Shown: positions 1 through 8,100, counted from the first letter of the stretch. The stretch: 60,719 bases of DNA from Akkermansiaceae bacterium (GCA_021733795.1 JAIPKB010000007.1:1-60719); one strand, 5' to 3'. Numbers and translations: made by a program. Notes: a model not told the origin generated them from the sequence alone.

Positions 1-2
1 AG

Positions 3-62
3 GCGCTCCCGGCGACTTTCGAGTTGGACGATATTGAGTGGCATGAGTTGATTTCAGGTTAA
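3..62 (+). CDS. C-terminal end of an unidentified protein, cut by window edge
   Basis: The last 19 codons of a reading frame that enters from outside the window and stops at TAA (60-62). The visible tail ends in DDIEWHELISG. It is too short to assign to a family. A strong hairpin terminator begins at the stop codon, which supports a real gene end here rather than a chance frame. Confidence 0.6.
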   Translation, partial: ALPATFELDDIEWHELISG

Positions 63-87
63 CAGGCGCATTATTGCGCCTGTTTTT
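61..87 (+). terminator. Rho-independent terminator
   Basis: A perfect 10-bp stem (61-70 with 75-84, AACAGGCGCA paired to TGCGCCTGTT) with a TTAT loop is followed by a run of T to position 87. It overlaps the stop codon of the partial gene at the window start and is the clearest terminator in the window. Confidence 0.88.
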
Positions 88-190
88 GGAAAAACGCAAG
101 CTGAAAATTCCGGAAAATCCATTTTTTATTTCAAAAGCCGCAATTTCAGGGCTGCAAATCAGCTAAACTGTTACCGAATTTGGTGGCCGT

Positions 191-230
191 GTCTGGGGTC
201 AGTCCTTTATGTCTGGGGTCAGTCCTTTAT
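191..230. repeat. Two perfect tandem 20-bp repeats
   Basis: GTCTGGGGTCAGTCC plus TTTAT occurs twice back to back (191-210 and 211-230). Short duplicated GGGGTCAG motifs of this kind are often seen around mobile or REP-type elements. No transposase gene remains here, so this may be a remnant. The link to a mobile element is inference. Confidence 0.7.
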
Positions 231-730
231 TCTTTCAATTCAGGACCGGGCGTGGCGTCTCCGCATTCCTGCCGTTGTCACAAGTCGCCGTTCTCAATAA
301 GACGCAGCCAAGGGCGTTCCACAGCCCCCGAACCGGTCCGCAAACCACTGTTCAAACCCGGTCTCAATAATAAGATCCGGCCTGTGGAACATTCGCGGCT
401 GAATTGACGCCGTGTTTGAGGCAGGATTGATACGGTCACAATTCGGCCAAACGAACCCCAAAAGCACGATCAGAGGGTGGGCATTCACATCAAAGCCCTG
501 AGAGGCGGGGATGGCGTTTGCAGAGACAGAACCGAGCGGCTCGAGATGGACCGCCCGCAAGCAGCCGGGAGGGTCGGACCAAAACACTAAACCGAAAGGA
601 GACCATCGAAGAGGAAGCGAACGACTGGAAGACCTGACTGATAGAGGGGTTCTCCGAGAAGAGCTCCCGATTTTTGACGGCCTGAATCTCGGGCTGCTAT
701 GACCGGGCGCGATTTCTCGGGCTGTCCATT

Positions 731-759
731 GGCAGGCGCGTTGTGACCAACGCGGCCAC
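731..759. repeat. 29-bp dispersed direct repeat, copy 1
   Basis: GGCAGGCGCGTTGTGACC, then A, then ACGCGGCCAC. The same sequence recurs at 1057-1085 with one mismatch (G for A). The two copies are 326 bp apart in non-coding DNA and in the same orientation. Confidence 0.75.
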
Positions 760-800
760 CGCCCTCCTGCCGACGAACCCAAGACTCCGTATCCCCCCCC

Positions 801-840
801 CGCGACAATCCCGGCGACGATCGTCGTCCCGATTGTCGCG
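801..840. repeat. 40-bp near-perfect palindrome
   Basis: Outer arms CGCGACAATC (801-810) and GATTGTCGCG (831-840) are perfect complements. The interior carries a second palindrome built on CGACGATCGTCG. The whole can fold into one long hairpin. There is no T tract, so it looks more like a REP-type element or a protein-binding site than a terminator. Confidence 0.7.
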
Positions 841-874
841 TTTCGGGTGGCGGCGTTCGTGCCATGCCGATTGG

Positions 875-898
875 TCTGGGGATTCTTCTGGGGATTCT
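875..898. repeat. 12-bp tandem duplication
   Basis: TCTGGGGATTCT occurs twice in tandem (875-886, 887-898) and is followed by a partial third copy beginning TCTG. No reading frame uses it. Confidence 0.7.
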
Positions 899-1056
899 TC
901 TGTGGACTATTGCGGCGTACCCGGGTCCCCTCGCTGGACTGTCCTGCTGGATCAAGCGTTCGTTTTCATGCTGGCCATCCCCCTAGATGGAAACCGTACG
1001 GGTAGGGGTTCATGGCGGCGACGAGCATGAAACGAGAGCCGGACGGCCAAAACGAG

Positions 1057-1085
1057 GGCAGGCGCGTTGTGACCGACGCGGCCAC
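1057..1085. repeat. 29-bp dispersed direct repeat, copy 2
   Basis: This is the second copy of the repeat at 731-759, with a single substitution. It ends about 120 bp upstream of the start of the NlpC/P60-like gene. Confidence 0.75.
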
Positions 1086-1203
1086 TGGAGATGCAGACGC
1101 TTTGAGCCGGGTGAGAGGTGGCTCGGCGGATGGTGTTCATTCGTCCGCTTCGCGTGGTCGCTTCGCGCTTGCCCGCCCTGCCGTGGGTGGCTACCATCGA
1201 GCC

Positions 1204-1983
1204 ATGCGCAAATGGCTTTTGCCGGGTATTCTGGGTTTGTTGGTGGCCGCTTTCTGGGGGGGCTGGTTCTGGCGTGCGCCGCTCACCGCCTGGCTCCGCG
1301 CCACTTTTCCCAAGGTGATCTCCGCCCGGATCAGCGAACCCCGGCCCGACCCGGAGAAATACCGCTCCCTCAAGCGCGACCTCGAGGCCAGACGGCTCTA
1401 TCTGGGCGCCCAATACCGGTCCGCCACCACCCCGGTCGCCCGCGCGGCGATCGAGCAGCAGGCGCGACAGTCGCTGGAGACCACCCTGCCGGAAATGATG
1501 CGCTGCTGGCTTGGCACCCCCTGGGATTTCAACGGCACCGCCGAGGCTCCGGGCTCCGGCAAGATCGCCTGCGGCTACTTCGTTTCCACCGTGCTCAAAG
1601 ACGCGGGGTTCAAAGTGAACCGCTACAATCTCGCCCGCCAGGCCTCAGGCAACATCCTTCAGTCGTTTCTGCCGGCGAAGGCGTGCACCCGCCTCGTCGG
1701 CAAACCCTACGCCGAGTTCACCGCCACCCTCGCCACCCGCAAACCGGGGATCTACGTGGTGGGCCTCGACTCCCACGTAGCCTTCATCGTGCTCGGCAAG
1801 GACGGCTTCCGCTTCATCCACTCGTCCGGGGCCAAGCCCTGGTGCGTGGTCGAGGAAGGCAGCGCCGAGGCCGGCGTCCTCCAACGCTCCAACTGGCGGA
1901 TGTTCGGCAACCTAACCGCCCACCCCGATGTCCTGAAACGCTGGCTCAACGGCTCCAAAATCAACATCAAGGGCAACGAATGA
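1204..1983 (+). CDS. Membrane-anchored NlpC/P60-like cysteine peptidase or amidase
   Basis: 259 residues. The start at ATG 1204 was chosen because it gives a hydrophobic N-terminal segment (residues about 4-20, WLLPGILGLLVAAFWGGW) that would act as a membrane anchor or signal; the frame upstream is repeat DNA. The second half resembles the papain-like NlpC/P60 or CHAP fold. A Cys sits at the start of a helix (C123 in KIACGYFVSTVLKDAG), followed by a His in a hydrophobic strand (H191 in DSHVAFIVLG) and a further His at 206. Such enzymes cleave peptidoglycan stem peptides or amide bonds outside the cytoplasm, so a cell-wall role is plausible. The family match is by motif only and the substrate cannot be read. 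The aldolase gene follows after 59 bp on the same strand. Confidence 0.65.
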   Translation: MRKWLLPGILGLLVAAFWGGWFWRAPLTAWLRATFPKVISARISEPRPDPEKYRSLKRDLEARRLYLGAQYRSATTPVARAAIEQQARQSLETTLPEMMRCWLGTPWDFNGTAEAPGSGKIACGYFVSTVLKDAGFKVNRYNLARQASGNILQSFLPAKACTRLVGKPYAEFTATLATRKPGIYVVGLDSHVAFIVLGKDGFRFIHSSGAKPWCVVEEGSAEAGVLQRSNWRMFGNLTAHPDVLKRWLNGSKINIKGNE

Positions 1984-2042
1984 CACGCAGCCGCCAGATT
2001 CGGACTTGCCATCCCGGCCCGATCTACCTAAAATCACCGCCG

Positions 2043-3029
2043 ATGAACGACAGAGCCCCTTGGATCACCTATCGCCCGGAACTGAAAGTACTGGATTGCA
2101 CCATCCGCGACGGCGGTTTGATCAATAGTTCCCAATTCACCGACGAACAAGTGCGGGCGGTTTACCAAACCTGCTTGGCGGCAGGGATCGACTACATGGA
2201 AATCGGCTACAAAAACGCCCCCGCCCAATTTCCGAAAACCAAATTCGGCCCCTGGCGGCACTGCGAGGAGGAAGACATGCGCCGGGTGGTGGGCGACCAC
2301 ACCTTCGAAGCCACCGGGTTGAAACTCGCGGCGATGGCCGACGCCGGCGGCAAGTGCGATTGGAAACACCAGATCATTCCAGCCAAAGACAGCGTGCTCG
2401 ACGTGATCCGGGTGGCGTGCTATGTCCACCAGATTTCCGAGGCGGTCGACATGGTCGAGCACTGCCACGCGCTGGGCTATGAAACAACCCTCAACATCAT
2501 GGCCATCTCGGTGGTCGCCGATGCCGACATCGACCAGGCGCTTGAAATCGGCGCCAAATCCTCCGCCGGCACCATCGTGGTGGTGGACAGTTACGGCAAC
2601 CTGTTCCGCGAGCAAATCGACCATCTGGTGCGCAAATACACCAAGGCGGTCGAAGGCACCGGCAAGCACATCGGCATGCACGCCCACAACAACCTGCAAC
2701 TGGCCTTCGCCAACACCGTGGAAGCCATCATCCTCGGTGCCAACCGCGTCGATGCCACCCTCATGGGTCTCGGCCGGGGGGCCGGCAATTGCCCGATGGA
2801 GATCCTGCTCGGCTTCCTGCGCAACCCGAAGTTCAAACTCCGCCCGGTCCTCGACGCCATCCAGCACACGATCCTGCCCATGCGCCAGCAGTTCGACTGG
2901 GGCCCGTCGGTCCCCTACAACATCACCGGCCAGATGAACCGCCACCCGAAATGCGCCATGGACTGGCGCGAAGGCCCCACCCCCGACGACTACCTGTCCT
3001 TCTACGATCAAGCGGTGACCGACTTCTGA
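2043..3029 (+). CDS. DRE-TIM (HMGL-like) aldolase, 4-hydroxy-2-oxovalerate aldolase type
   Basis: 328 residues. The protein opens with the DRE-TIM metallolyase signature LDCTIRDGG (residues 17-25), with the Asp-x-x-Arg-Asp pattern that binds the divalent metal and the enolate. It also carries the metal-binding HAHNN motif (GMHAHNNLQLAFAN) and the typical GLGRGAGNCPME strand near the barrel end. Members cleave or form C-C bonds between a 2-oxo acid and an aldehyde or acyl-CoA. This one is closest in style to MhpE-like aldolases rather than LeuA, and it lacks the long C-terminal regulatory domain of isopropylmalate synthases. The start at ATG 2043 precedes MNDRAPWITY. The frame stays open far upstream but that part reads as the NlpC gene in a shadow frame. 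Its substrate is unknown and no pathway partner adjoins it. Confidence 0.75.
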   Translation: MNDRAPWITYRPELKVLDCTIRDGGLINSSQFTDEQVRAVYQTCLAAGIDYMEIGYKNAPAQFPKTKFGPWRHCEEEDMRRVVGDHTFEATGLKLAAMADAGGKCDWKHQIIPAKDSVLDVIRVACYVHQISEAVDMVEHCHALGYETTLNIMAISVVADADIDQALEIGAKSSAGTIVVVDSYGNLFREQIDHLVRKYTKAVEGTGKHIGMHAHNNLQLAFANTVEAIILGANRVDATLMGLGRGAGNCPMEILLGFLRNPKFKLRPVLDAIQHTILPMRQQFDWGPSVPYNITGQMNRHPKCAMDWREGPTPDDYLSFYDQAVTDF

Positions 3030-3065
3030 GTCCGCACGCCCGTGCCTGCATAAGGGGCGACGACC

Positions 3066-3311
3066 TTATTGTGGTCGTGCGACAGCAACGCCCATGAACA
3101 AGCGCTTGCCAGCGGACTGCCCCGGGATTTGGCCACGCTCGGCCAGCGGTGCCACTGCCACGGTGGCCTTCAAATTCCTCGCACTCCAAATCACTCCTGC
3201 GATCTCCGCTGCCTCCTGCTTCATTCCCTTCCGCACCACTTTCACCTGCAACCTCCCCTCCGCGTCCACCTCCTCCCGCAGTTCCTCCATCCCCTCGGAC
3301 AACAAAATCAT
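3066..3311 (-). CDS. Possible small hypothetical protein
   Basis: An 81-residue minus-strand frame beginning MILLSEGMEELREEVDAEG. Its amino-acid composition is mixed, charged and plausible (EELREEVDAEGRLQVKVVRK), unlike the Ser/Pro-rich opposite strand. No family is recognised and no clear ribosome-binding site was seen. It lies convergent to the aldolase gene in otherwise non-coding DNA, and may be a decayed or chance frame. Confidence 0.28.
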   Translation of the reverse strand: MILLSEGMEELREEVDAEGRLQVKVVRKGMKQEAAEIAGVIWSARNLKATVAVAPLAERGQIPGQSAGKRLFMGVAVARPQ

Positions 3312-3420
3312 CCGGAATTGACTCGCCCAGGTCGTGCATCCGGTAGGAGCGAGGTCCGGGACACCCGGGGACGCTTGGCGCAATTTCGCGGACGAAAACC
3401 GCAAAAAAGAGAAGAATCCG

Positions 3421-3467
3421 TGCTTTCGGGGCGTATGCATTGTGCCTTGCTTTCGGGGTCTATGCAT
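3421..3467. repeat. Degenerate direct repeat pair
   Basis: TGCTTTCGGGG, two variable bases, then TATGCAT occurs at 3421-3440 and again at 3448-3467, so the copies are 27 bp apart. With the doublet at 3488-3518 it forms a non-coding repeat patch. Paired short repeats occur at the ends of some insertion sequences, but no transposase is present. Confidence 0.6.
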
Positions 3468-3487
3468 CAGCCGTAACGCCCTCAATC

Positions 3488-3518
3488 AATGAACACTCCC
3501 GGTGAGACAATGAACACT
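3488..3518. repeat. Repeated 10-mer AATGAACACT, 21-bp phase
   Basis: AATGAACACT is present at 3488-3497 and 3509-3518, exactly 21 bp apart (two helical turns). It could be a tandem operator or an insertion-sequence end remnant. It lies 91 bp upstream of the sulfatase start. Confidence 0.5.
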
Positions 3519-3608
3519 TCGAACAAATTTTCCCGGTGCCAGATGCTTCAAGGTCTGACAGGCACCTACCGCGCCCCGCGGAAGCTCTGAAGCCGGCATG
3601 TGGAAATC

Positions 3609-4976
3609 ATGAACACCACCAAACTCACCTGTATCGTCCTGACTCTGGCGGTCGGCCTGACCACCGCGACCCCGGCCAAGAGCCCGAATATCCTCTTCAT
3701 TCTGATCGACGACATGGGGTGGATGGACCTGGTCTGCCAGGGGAATCCGAACCTGCACACGCCGCACGTCGACGCGTTTGCCGCGCAGGGGATGCGCTTC
3801 ACGGACGCCTATGCGCCGGCCCCGGTGTGTTCGCCGACGCGGGCCGCCATCATGACGGGCCAGTCGCCGGCCCGCCTGCACATTACGAACCACCTGCCGC
3901 ACCAGGACCGGTTCACGCCAGAGGAATCGAAGCTGCTCCCGGCGGAGATGCTCGACCACCTGCCGCTTGAGTATGTGACCATCGCGGAGCGTTTGAAGGG
4001 GGACGGCGGCTACGCCACGGCCTTCATCGGCAAGTGGCACCTCTACAAGGACGGCGACCCGCAGTTCAACCCGCTTGCCCAGGGATTCGACATCAACATC
4101 GGCGGTTGTTCCCTCGGCGGGCCGCCGACCTTCTTCGACCCCTACCGGATCGATTTCCTGCCAAACCGCAAGACGGGCGAATACCTGCCGGACCGCCTGG
4201 CGGACGAAACGATCGCCTTCATGAAGGAGCAGAACGAGCAGGGGAAGCCGTTCTTCACCGCGCTCTTCAACTACACCGTGCACTGGCCGATGGAGGCCCC
4301 GGAGGAACTGGTGGCAAAGTACCAGGACCGTCCGCTGAAGGGATACCACGATCACCGCTACGCCGCCATGATCGAGGCGATGGATGTCGCCATCGGTCGC
4401 GTCCTCGCCGCGCTCGACGAGATGGGCATCGCGGAGGAAACCTTCGTGATTTTCACCTCTGACAACGGTCCCTACGGCGGGGTTGGGGACTGCCGCCCGC
4501 TGCGGGCCGACAAGGGACACCTCTACGAAGGGGGAATCCGCATCCCGCTCATCGTGCGCTGGCCGGGCAAGGTGAAGGCCGGGACCGTTTCGGCGGAGCC
4601 GGTGATTCTGACCGACTTCTACAGCACCATGCTCGAGGTGGCCGGTCTCAAGCCGACTCCCGGCGTGCCGGCCGACGGCGAGAGCCTCATCCCGCTGCTC
4701 AGTGGCAAGGGCAAGCCGCAGCGCAAGGCCCTCTACTTCCACTATCCCAACTTCGCCTTCCACAAGGAGAACCGGCTCGGCAGCGCGATCCGGATGGGCG
4801 ATTACAAGCTGATCAAGTTCTTCGACGACGACTCGGTCGAGCTTTACAACCTGAAGGAGGACCTCAGCGAAACGAAGGACCTCGCCAAGGAGATGCCCGG
4901 GCGGGCCACGAAAATGCGAAAACTCCTCGTGCAGTGGCTCGAGGAGTCCGGTGCGAAACTGCCCCAGCCGCGTTGA
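3609..4976 (+). CDS. Secreted arylsulfatase-family sulfatase
   Basis: 455 residues from ATG 3609; an in-frame ATG at 3600 would add three residues. The N-terminus (MNTTKLTCIVLTLAVGLTTATPA) is a Sec signal peptide. The mature part opens with SPNILFILIDDMGW, where the paired Asp (34 and 35) bind calcium. The catalytic signature CSPTRAAIMTG follows with Cys74, which is oxidised to formylglycine in this family (C-x-P-x-R). FIGKWHL carries a further active-site Lys and His, and TSDNG a later metal-site Asp-Asn. It hydrolyses sulfate esters, probably on algal, plant or host polysaccharides; specificity cannot be read from sequence alone. No formylglycine-generating enzyme gene is in the window, so maturation must be encoded elsewhere. 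It is a single gene with repeats upstream and no operon partner. Confidence 0.9.
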   Translation: MNTTKLTCIVLTLAVGLTTATPAKSPNILFILIDDMGWMDLVCQGNPNLHTPHVDAFAAQGMRFTDAYAPAPVCSPTRAAIMTGQSPARLHITNHLPHQDRFTPEESKLLPAEMLDHLPLEYVTIAERLKGDGGYATAFIGKWHLYKDGDPQFNPLAQGFDINIGGCSLGGPPTFFDPYRIDFLPNRKTGEYLPDRLADETIAFMKEQNEQGKPFFTALFNYTVHWPMEAPEELVAKYQDRPLKGYHDHRYAAMIEAMDVAIGRVLAALDEMGIAEETFVIFTSDNGPYGGVGDCRPLRADKGHLYEGGIRIPLIVRWPGKVKAGTVSAEPVILTDFYSTMLEVAGLKPTPGVPADGESLIPLLSGKGKPQRKALYFHYPNFAFHKENRLGSAIRMGDYKLIKFFDDDSVELYNLKEDLSETKDLAKEMPGRATKMRKLLVQWLEESGAKLPQPR

Positions 4977-5156
4977 GGACCTTTCTTGACACGGTCTGGA
5001 TCCCGGTTTACCCAATTTCCCGGCACATTTTAGTGAAAGATCAGCATTTCTCCAGCGATATTATCGGTTCCCAAATGATATCCTCACCAGGAAACAAGGT
5101 GTCCGGCAGCCTTGCTCCATGATCCACCCGGCCGGCTTTTCCAAAAACTGACCACC

Positions 5157-5474
5157 ATGAAAACATTCCACCATATCGGCATGCCCACCACCAAACAGCG
5201 CCCCGGCGAAACCTTCCTCGATGAGGCCCGGCTCCACATCACCGACCCCGAAGCGAGCGCTTATCGGATCGAGTGGCTGCGCTTCGAGGACGACAGCCCG
5301 CTTCCGGAAATATTGAAGACCACCGCCCACCTCGCCTACGTGGTCGATGATCTAGATTCCGCCCTGGTCAACCAGGACGTGCTCCTCGAGCCCTTCACCC
5401 CCATGGAGGGAGTGCGGGTTGCATTCATCCTGGATGATGGTGCCCCGATCGAGCTCATGCAGCTTAATTCCTAG
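5157..5474 (+). CDS. VOC (glyoxalase/bleomycin resistance-like) family protein
   Basis: 105 residues starting MKTFHHIGMPTT. The shape is that of a vicinal-oxygen-chelate protein: an early His (FHHIG), a middle HLAYVVDDLDSAL strand-helix and a C-terminal GAPIELMQL strand with a Glu, the usual metal ligands of the fold. It is shorter than a full two-module glyoxalase, as single-module VOC proteins are. It lies 46 bp upstream of dhaK on the same strand, so it may act on a keto-sugar or aldehyde in the same pathway, possibly as an epimerase or isomerase; this is inference from context. ATG 5157 was chosen over an upstream in-frame codon because the family starts with the first strand. Confidence 0.7.
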   Translation: MKTFHHIGMPTTKQRPGETFLDEARLHITDPEASAYRIEWLRFEDDSPLPEILKTTAHLAYVVDDLDSALVNQDVLLEPFTPMEGVRVAFILDDGAPIELMQLNS

Positions 5475-5520
5475 GAAGAGTCTCCAAACCAAACACTACC
5501 ACAATCACAATCACAATATC

Positions 5521-6522
5521 ATGAAGATGAAGAAGTTTATCAACGATCCCACACAGTTGACCTCGGAATTGCTGGAGGGCTTTGCGCTGGCCCACGGGGA
5601 CATGATCGCAGTCAGCCCGGAACGCTTGGTGACGCGAGTGCGGCCGAAGTCCCCGGACAAGGTGTCCTTGGTCACCTTGGGCGGAGCAGGCCATGAACCC
5701 GCGCTCAGCGGGTTCGTGGGAGAGGGCATGCTCGATATCAGCGTGGTGGGCGATATTTTCGCGGCACCCGGGCCGCCGGCGGTCCTCGAGGCCTTGCGGC
5801 AGGCAAAACGGGATGCGGGAGTGCTCTTTGTGGTGTTGAATCATGCCGGGGATGTTCTGAGCGGCAATATGGCACTGCAAATGGCGGAGTCTGAGGGGAT
5901 CAAGATCACCAAGGTCGTGACGCACGAGGATATCGCCGCAGGCCCTGGAACTCCGGACGCGGACCGACGCGGGCTGGTGGGCTGCGTGGCACTTTACAAA
6001 ATCGCGGGCGCCGCGGCGGAGGCCGGGAAAAGTCTCGAGGAAGTCGCAGCCATTGCGGAGCGCCTCAACAACAACATGGCAACCCTTGCCGTGGCCATGA
6101 AGGCCGCCACCCACCCCGCCACCGGCGAGGCCCTGTTTGAACTCCCCGATGACGAGATGGAAATTGGGATGGGCCAGCACGGAGAAGCCGGTACCGGCCC
6201 CTCCCCCATCCGCAGTGCCGACGAGACCGCCGCCATCATGATGGAGAACCTCGTCAAGGCCATCGGGGCCAAAGCCGGAGACCGTCTCCTGGTGATCCTC
6301 AATGGCGCGGGAGCCACCACCCTGATGGAACTCTACATCGTCTTCAGGGGCGTGAAAAAGTACCTCGACCAGCACGGGATCACGATCGTGGCCAGCCACG
6401 TGGGGGAACTTCTAACGGTGCAGGAGATGGCGGGCTTCCAAATGTTTGCGGCCAAGATGGACGACGAGCTGCTTGACCTCTGGAAGGCACCCTGCAACAC
6501 TCCGGCCTGGGCCGTGAAATGA
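5521..6522 (+). CDS. dhaK: Dihydroxyacetone kinase, DhaK-type substrate-binding subunit
   Basis: 333 residues from ATG 5521; ATG 5527 is possible. The DAK1 domain spans the protein. It carries the GGAGHEP loop (His58), the LVTLGG strand, and GMGQHGEAG with His220, equivalent to the His that forms the covalent hemiaminal bond with the ketone substrate in characterised DhaK proteins. The stop overlaps the next start by four bases (ATGA), so DhaK and DhaL are probably translationally coupled. No DhaM (PTS) subunit is adjacent, so the phosphate donor may be ATP or an unlinked PTS protein. DhaK homologues also act on erythrulose and other keto-tetroses. The neighbouring sugar-isomerase-like gene makes a substrate other than dihydroxyacetone plausible. 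Confidence 0.9.
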   Translation: MKMKKFINDPTQLTSELLEGFALAHGDMIAVSPERLVTRVRPKSPDKVSLVTLGGAGHEPALSGFVGEGMLDISVVGDIFAAPGPPAVLEALRQAKRDAGVLFVVLNHAGDVLSGNMALQMAESEGIKITKVVTHEDIAAGPGTPDADRRGLVGCVALYKIAGAAAEAGKSLEEVAAIAERLNNNMATLAVAMKAATHPATGEALFELPDDEMEIGMGQHGEAGTGPSPIRSADETAAIMMENLVKAIGAKAGDRLLVILNGAGATTLMELYIVFRGVKKYLDQHGITIVASHVGELLTVQEMAGFQMFAAKMDDELLDLWKAPCNTPAWAVK

Positions 6523-7184
6523 TCGGCACCACCGGAACTCCGCACATGAAAGACACCGTCAACCCGAGCCAAGTAACCGCCATGCTTCGCACGGCGGCCG
6601 GGCAGATCCGCGCCCGCCACCAACTTCTCACCGATCTCGACAGCGTCACCGGCGACGGGGACCACGGAACCGCCATGCTGCGATCCATGGATGCCCTTGA
6701 GCAGACGATGGACGCCATGCCCGAGGCGGAGCTCAAGGAGGTCCTCGCCAAGAGCGGCTGGGCCGTGATGTCTGCGGCGGGCGGCTCGACCGGCCCGCTG
6801 CTCGGGACCTTTTTCATCGGGATGGGAGCGAGCCTCGGCGAAGCCGGGCAACTCGATGGGGCCGCCCTGTCCGCAATGATCCGGCGCGGCGTCACCGAGA
6901 TGCAAAAGCACACCCAGGCGCGGATCGGCGACAAGACCATGATGGACGCCCTGTTGCCGGCGGTCGCCACCCTCGAACAGCACGATGAGTCGACTCCTCC
7001 CGCCCGGCTCCTGCAACTGGCGGCGGAATCCGCCGCCCTCGGTGCCGAACAAACCAAGGACATGCTGGCCAAATTCGGCCGCGCCAGGAACCTGGGTGAC
7101 CGCGTCCTGGGCCATGCCGATCCCGGTGCCACATCGATGGCCCTCATCCTGGCCGGCTTTGCGGAGGCCCTGAACGAATCCTAA
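6519..7184 (+). CDS. dhaL: Dihydroxyacetone kinase, DhaL-type nucleotide-binding subunit
   Basis: 221 residues. This is a DAK2 domain with the Mg-nucleotide signature TGDGDHGTAM (Asp-x-Asp-x-x-His), the SAAGGSTGPLLGTFF glycine loop and the GDKTMMDAL strand typical of DhaL. It overlaps the end of dhaK by four bases, so the start at ATG 6519 fits coupling; ATG 6546 is an alternative. DhaL holds ADP or ATP and transfers phosphate to the ketone bound on DhaK. Together the pair would phosphorylate a small ketose in the cytoplasm. The C-terminus ends in GHADPGATSMALILAGF, also typical of the family. Confidence 0.9.
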   Translation: MIGTTGTPHMKDTVNPSQVTAMLRTAAGQIRARHQLLTDLDSVTGDGDHGTAMLRSMDALEQTMDAMPEAELKEVLAKSGWAVMSAAGGSTGPLLGTFFIGMGASLGEAGQLDGAALSAMIRRGVTEMQKHTQARIGDKTMMDALLPAVATLEQHDESTPPARLLQLAAESAALGAEQTKDMLAKFGRARNLGDRVLGHADPGATSMALILAGFAEALNES

Positions 7185-7253
7185 AACTTCAAAATCGACC
7201 TGCCGGGACAATTTTTGTGAAAGAATCAGCCGGCGCACAACGAATCCCAAGTG

Positions 7254-8012
7254 ATGAAAGAACAACCAACTTCCAATCTAATGAGCCGCCGGGTCTGTCT
7301 CAAAACCGTAGGCGGGGCAATGTTGCTATCGACCGGAGCGGGGGCGGCGGCTGCCGACGTGTCGAAGAGCGAGTTTTACCAAAAGGGAGCCTTTGATGCA
7401 AAGGCGGCAAAGGCCGCCTGTTTCAAGATGATGGAGCGGTTCGGCTACCCGATTCCGGAGATTCTGCGGGGCGATGCCCTCTGGGTCTGCGATTTCCTGC
7501 AGGGGGCCTACGCGAAGCTCGGGATGGGCGGAGTGTTCTGGATGAATGAAAAGGGGAACTACGGGAAAAACGGGGGAGGACATTACCAGGGCAAGTTCAA
7601 AGACACCGATTTCGGGTACCTCGGCCACGAGATTTTCCTGTTGCCGGGCCAGATGCTGCCCGAGCACCGGCACATCGGCGGTCCCGAAGGATACGGACCG
7701 AAAATGGAAGCCTGGCAGGTGCGCTACGGAGAGGTCGAGTTTTTCGGCGAATACAAGCGGGCCGGGGATGAAACTCCGATCGCAGAGATGCCCCGGGAGC
7801 AACAACCGTGGGGCTGGGGCGAGGACTGGTTCAAATCAAAATTCGTTGCCAAACGCACCGCGAAATCGGGACAGCTATACACCCTCGAGGATCCCGAATC
7901 GTGGCACTTCCAGCGTGCCGGTGCCAAAGGTGCCATCGTCACCGAGTACGCCACTTATCACAACCACGTCGAGTTCAGCAAACCGGGAATGGCTTTCGAC
8001 AGCTCGAAGTGA
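7254..8012 (+). CDS. Tat-exported D-lyxose isomerase-like cupin protein
   Basis: 252 residues from ATG 7254; GTG 7251 and ATG 7281 are alternatives. The N-terminus carries SRRVCLKTVGGAMLL, a twin-arginine type signal, followed by an Ala-rich cleavage region. The mature part is a cupin barrel with GQMLPEHRH (His138, His140) and KMEAW (Glu152), and a later His near 236-238. This matches the metal-binding pattern of the D-lyxose/D-mannose sugar isomerase family. That family interconverts aldoses and ketoses, so with dhaK-dhaL (66 bp upstream) it suggests a pentose or tetrose route. The export signal is odd because kinase and isomerase would then be in different compartments. A non-enzymatic or redirected role is possible. 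Confidence 0.7.
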   Translation: MKEQPTSNLMSRRVCLKTVGGAMLLSTGAGAAAADVSKSEFYQKGAFDAKAAKAACFKMMERFGYPIPEILRGDALWVCDFLQGAYAKLGMGGVFWMNEKGNYGKNGGGHYQGKFKDTDFGYLGHEIFLLPGQMLPEHRHIGGPEGYGPKMEAWQVRYGEVEFFGEYKRAGDETPIAEMPREQQPWGWGEDWFKSKFVAKRTAKSGQLYTLEDPESWHFQRAGAKGAIVTEYATYHNHVEFSKPGMAFDSSK

Positions 8013-8038
8013 CGCCCTGCCCTCTGGGGAATCGAACT

Positions 8039-8100
8039 TGATTGCTAGGGAATCGCTTTTCGGGGTTGGCGCGCATGGGGCAGCGAAAGCGGGCCTCGGA
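8039..8100. repeat. Dispersed imperfect repeat, copy 1
   Basis: The segment begins TGATTGCTAG, contains TTTTCGGGGTTGGCGCGCATG and ends CTCGGA. A diverged copy lies at 13278-13336. Both sit in non-coding DNA just outside a gene end. The stretch 8013-8226 holds no convincing gene. Confidence 0.6.

Larger units (their letters stand above)
231..1203. other. Gene-free repeat mosaic
   Basis: No convincing coding frame was found on either strand. The open frames here are short, Arg/Ser/Pro rich and mutually overlapping. The stretch holds a 29-bp repeat in two copies (731-759, 1057-1085), a large palindrome (801-840) and a 12-bp tandem duplication (875-898), listed separately. Decayed mobile DNA is the most likely explanation, but no element family can be named. 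Confidence 0.55.

Noticed and set aside
294..782. A 162-codon minus-strand frame in the left gene-free stretch
   Set aside because: Ser/Arg/Pro rich without domain pattern, overlapped by several other open frames and running into a repeat copy.
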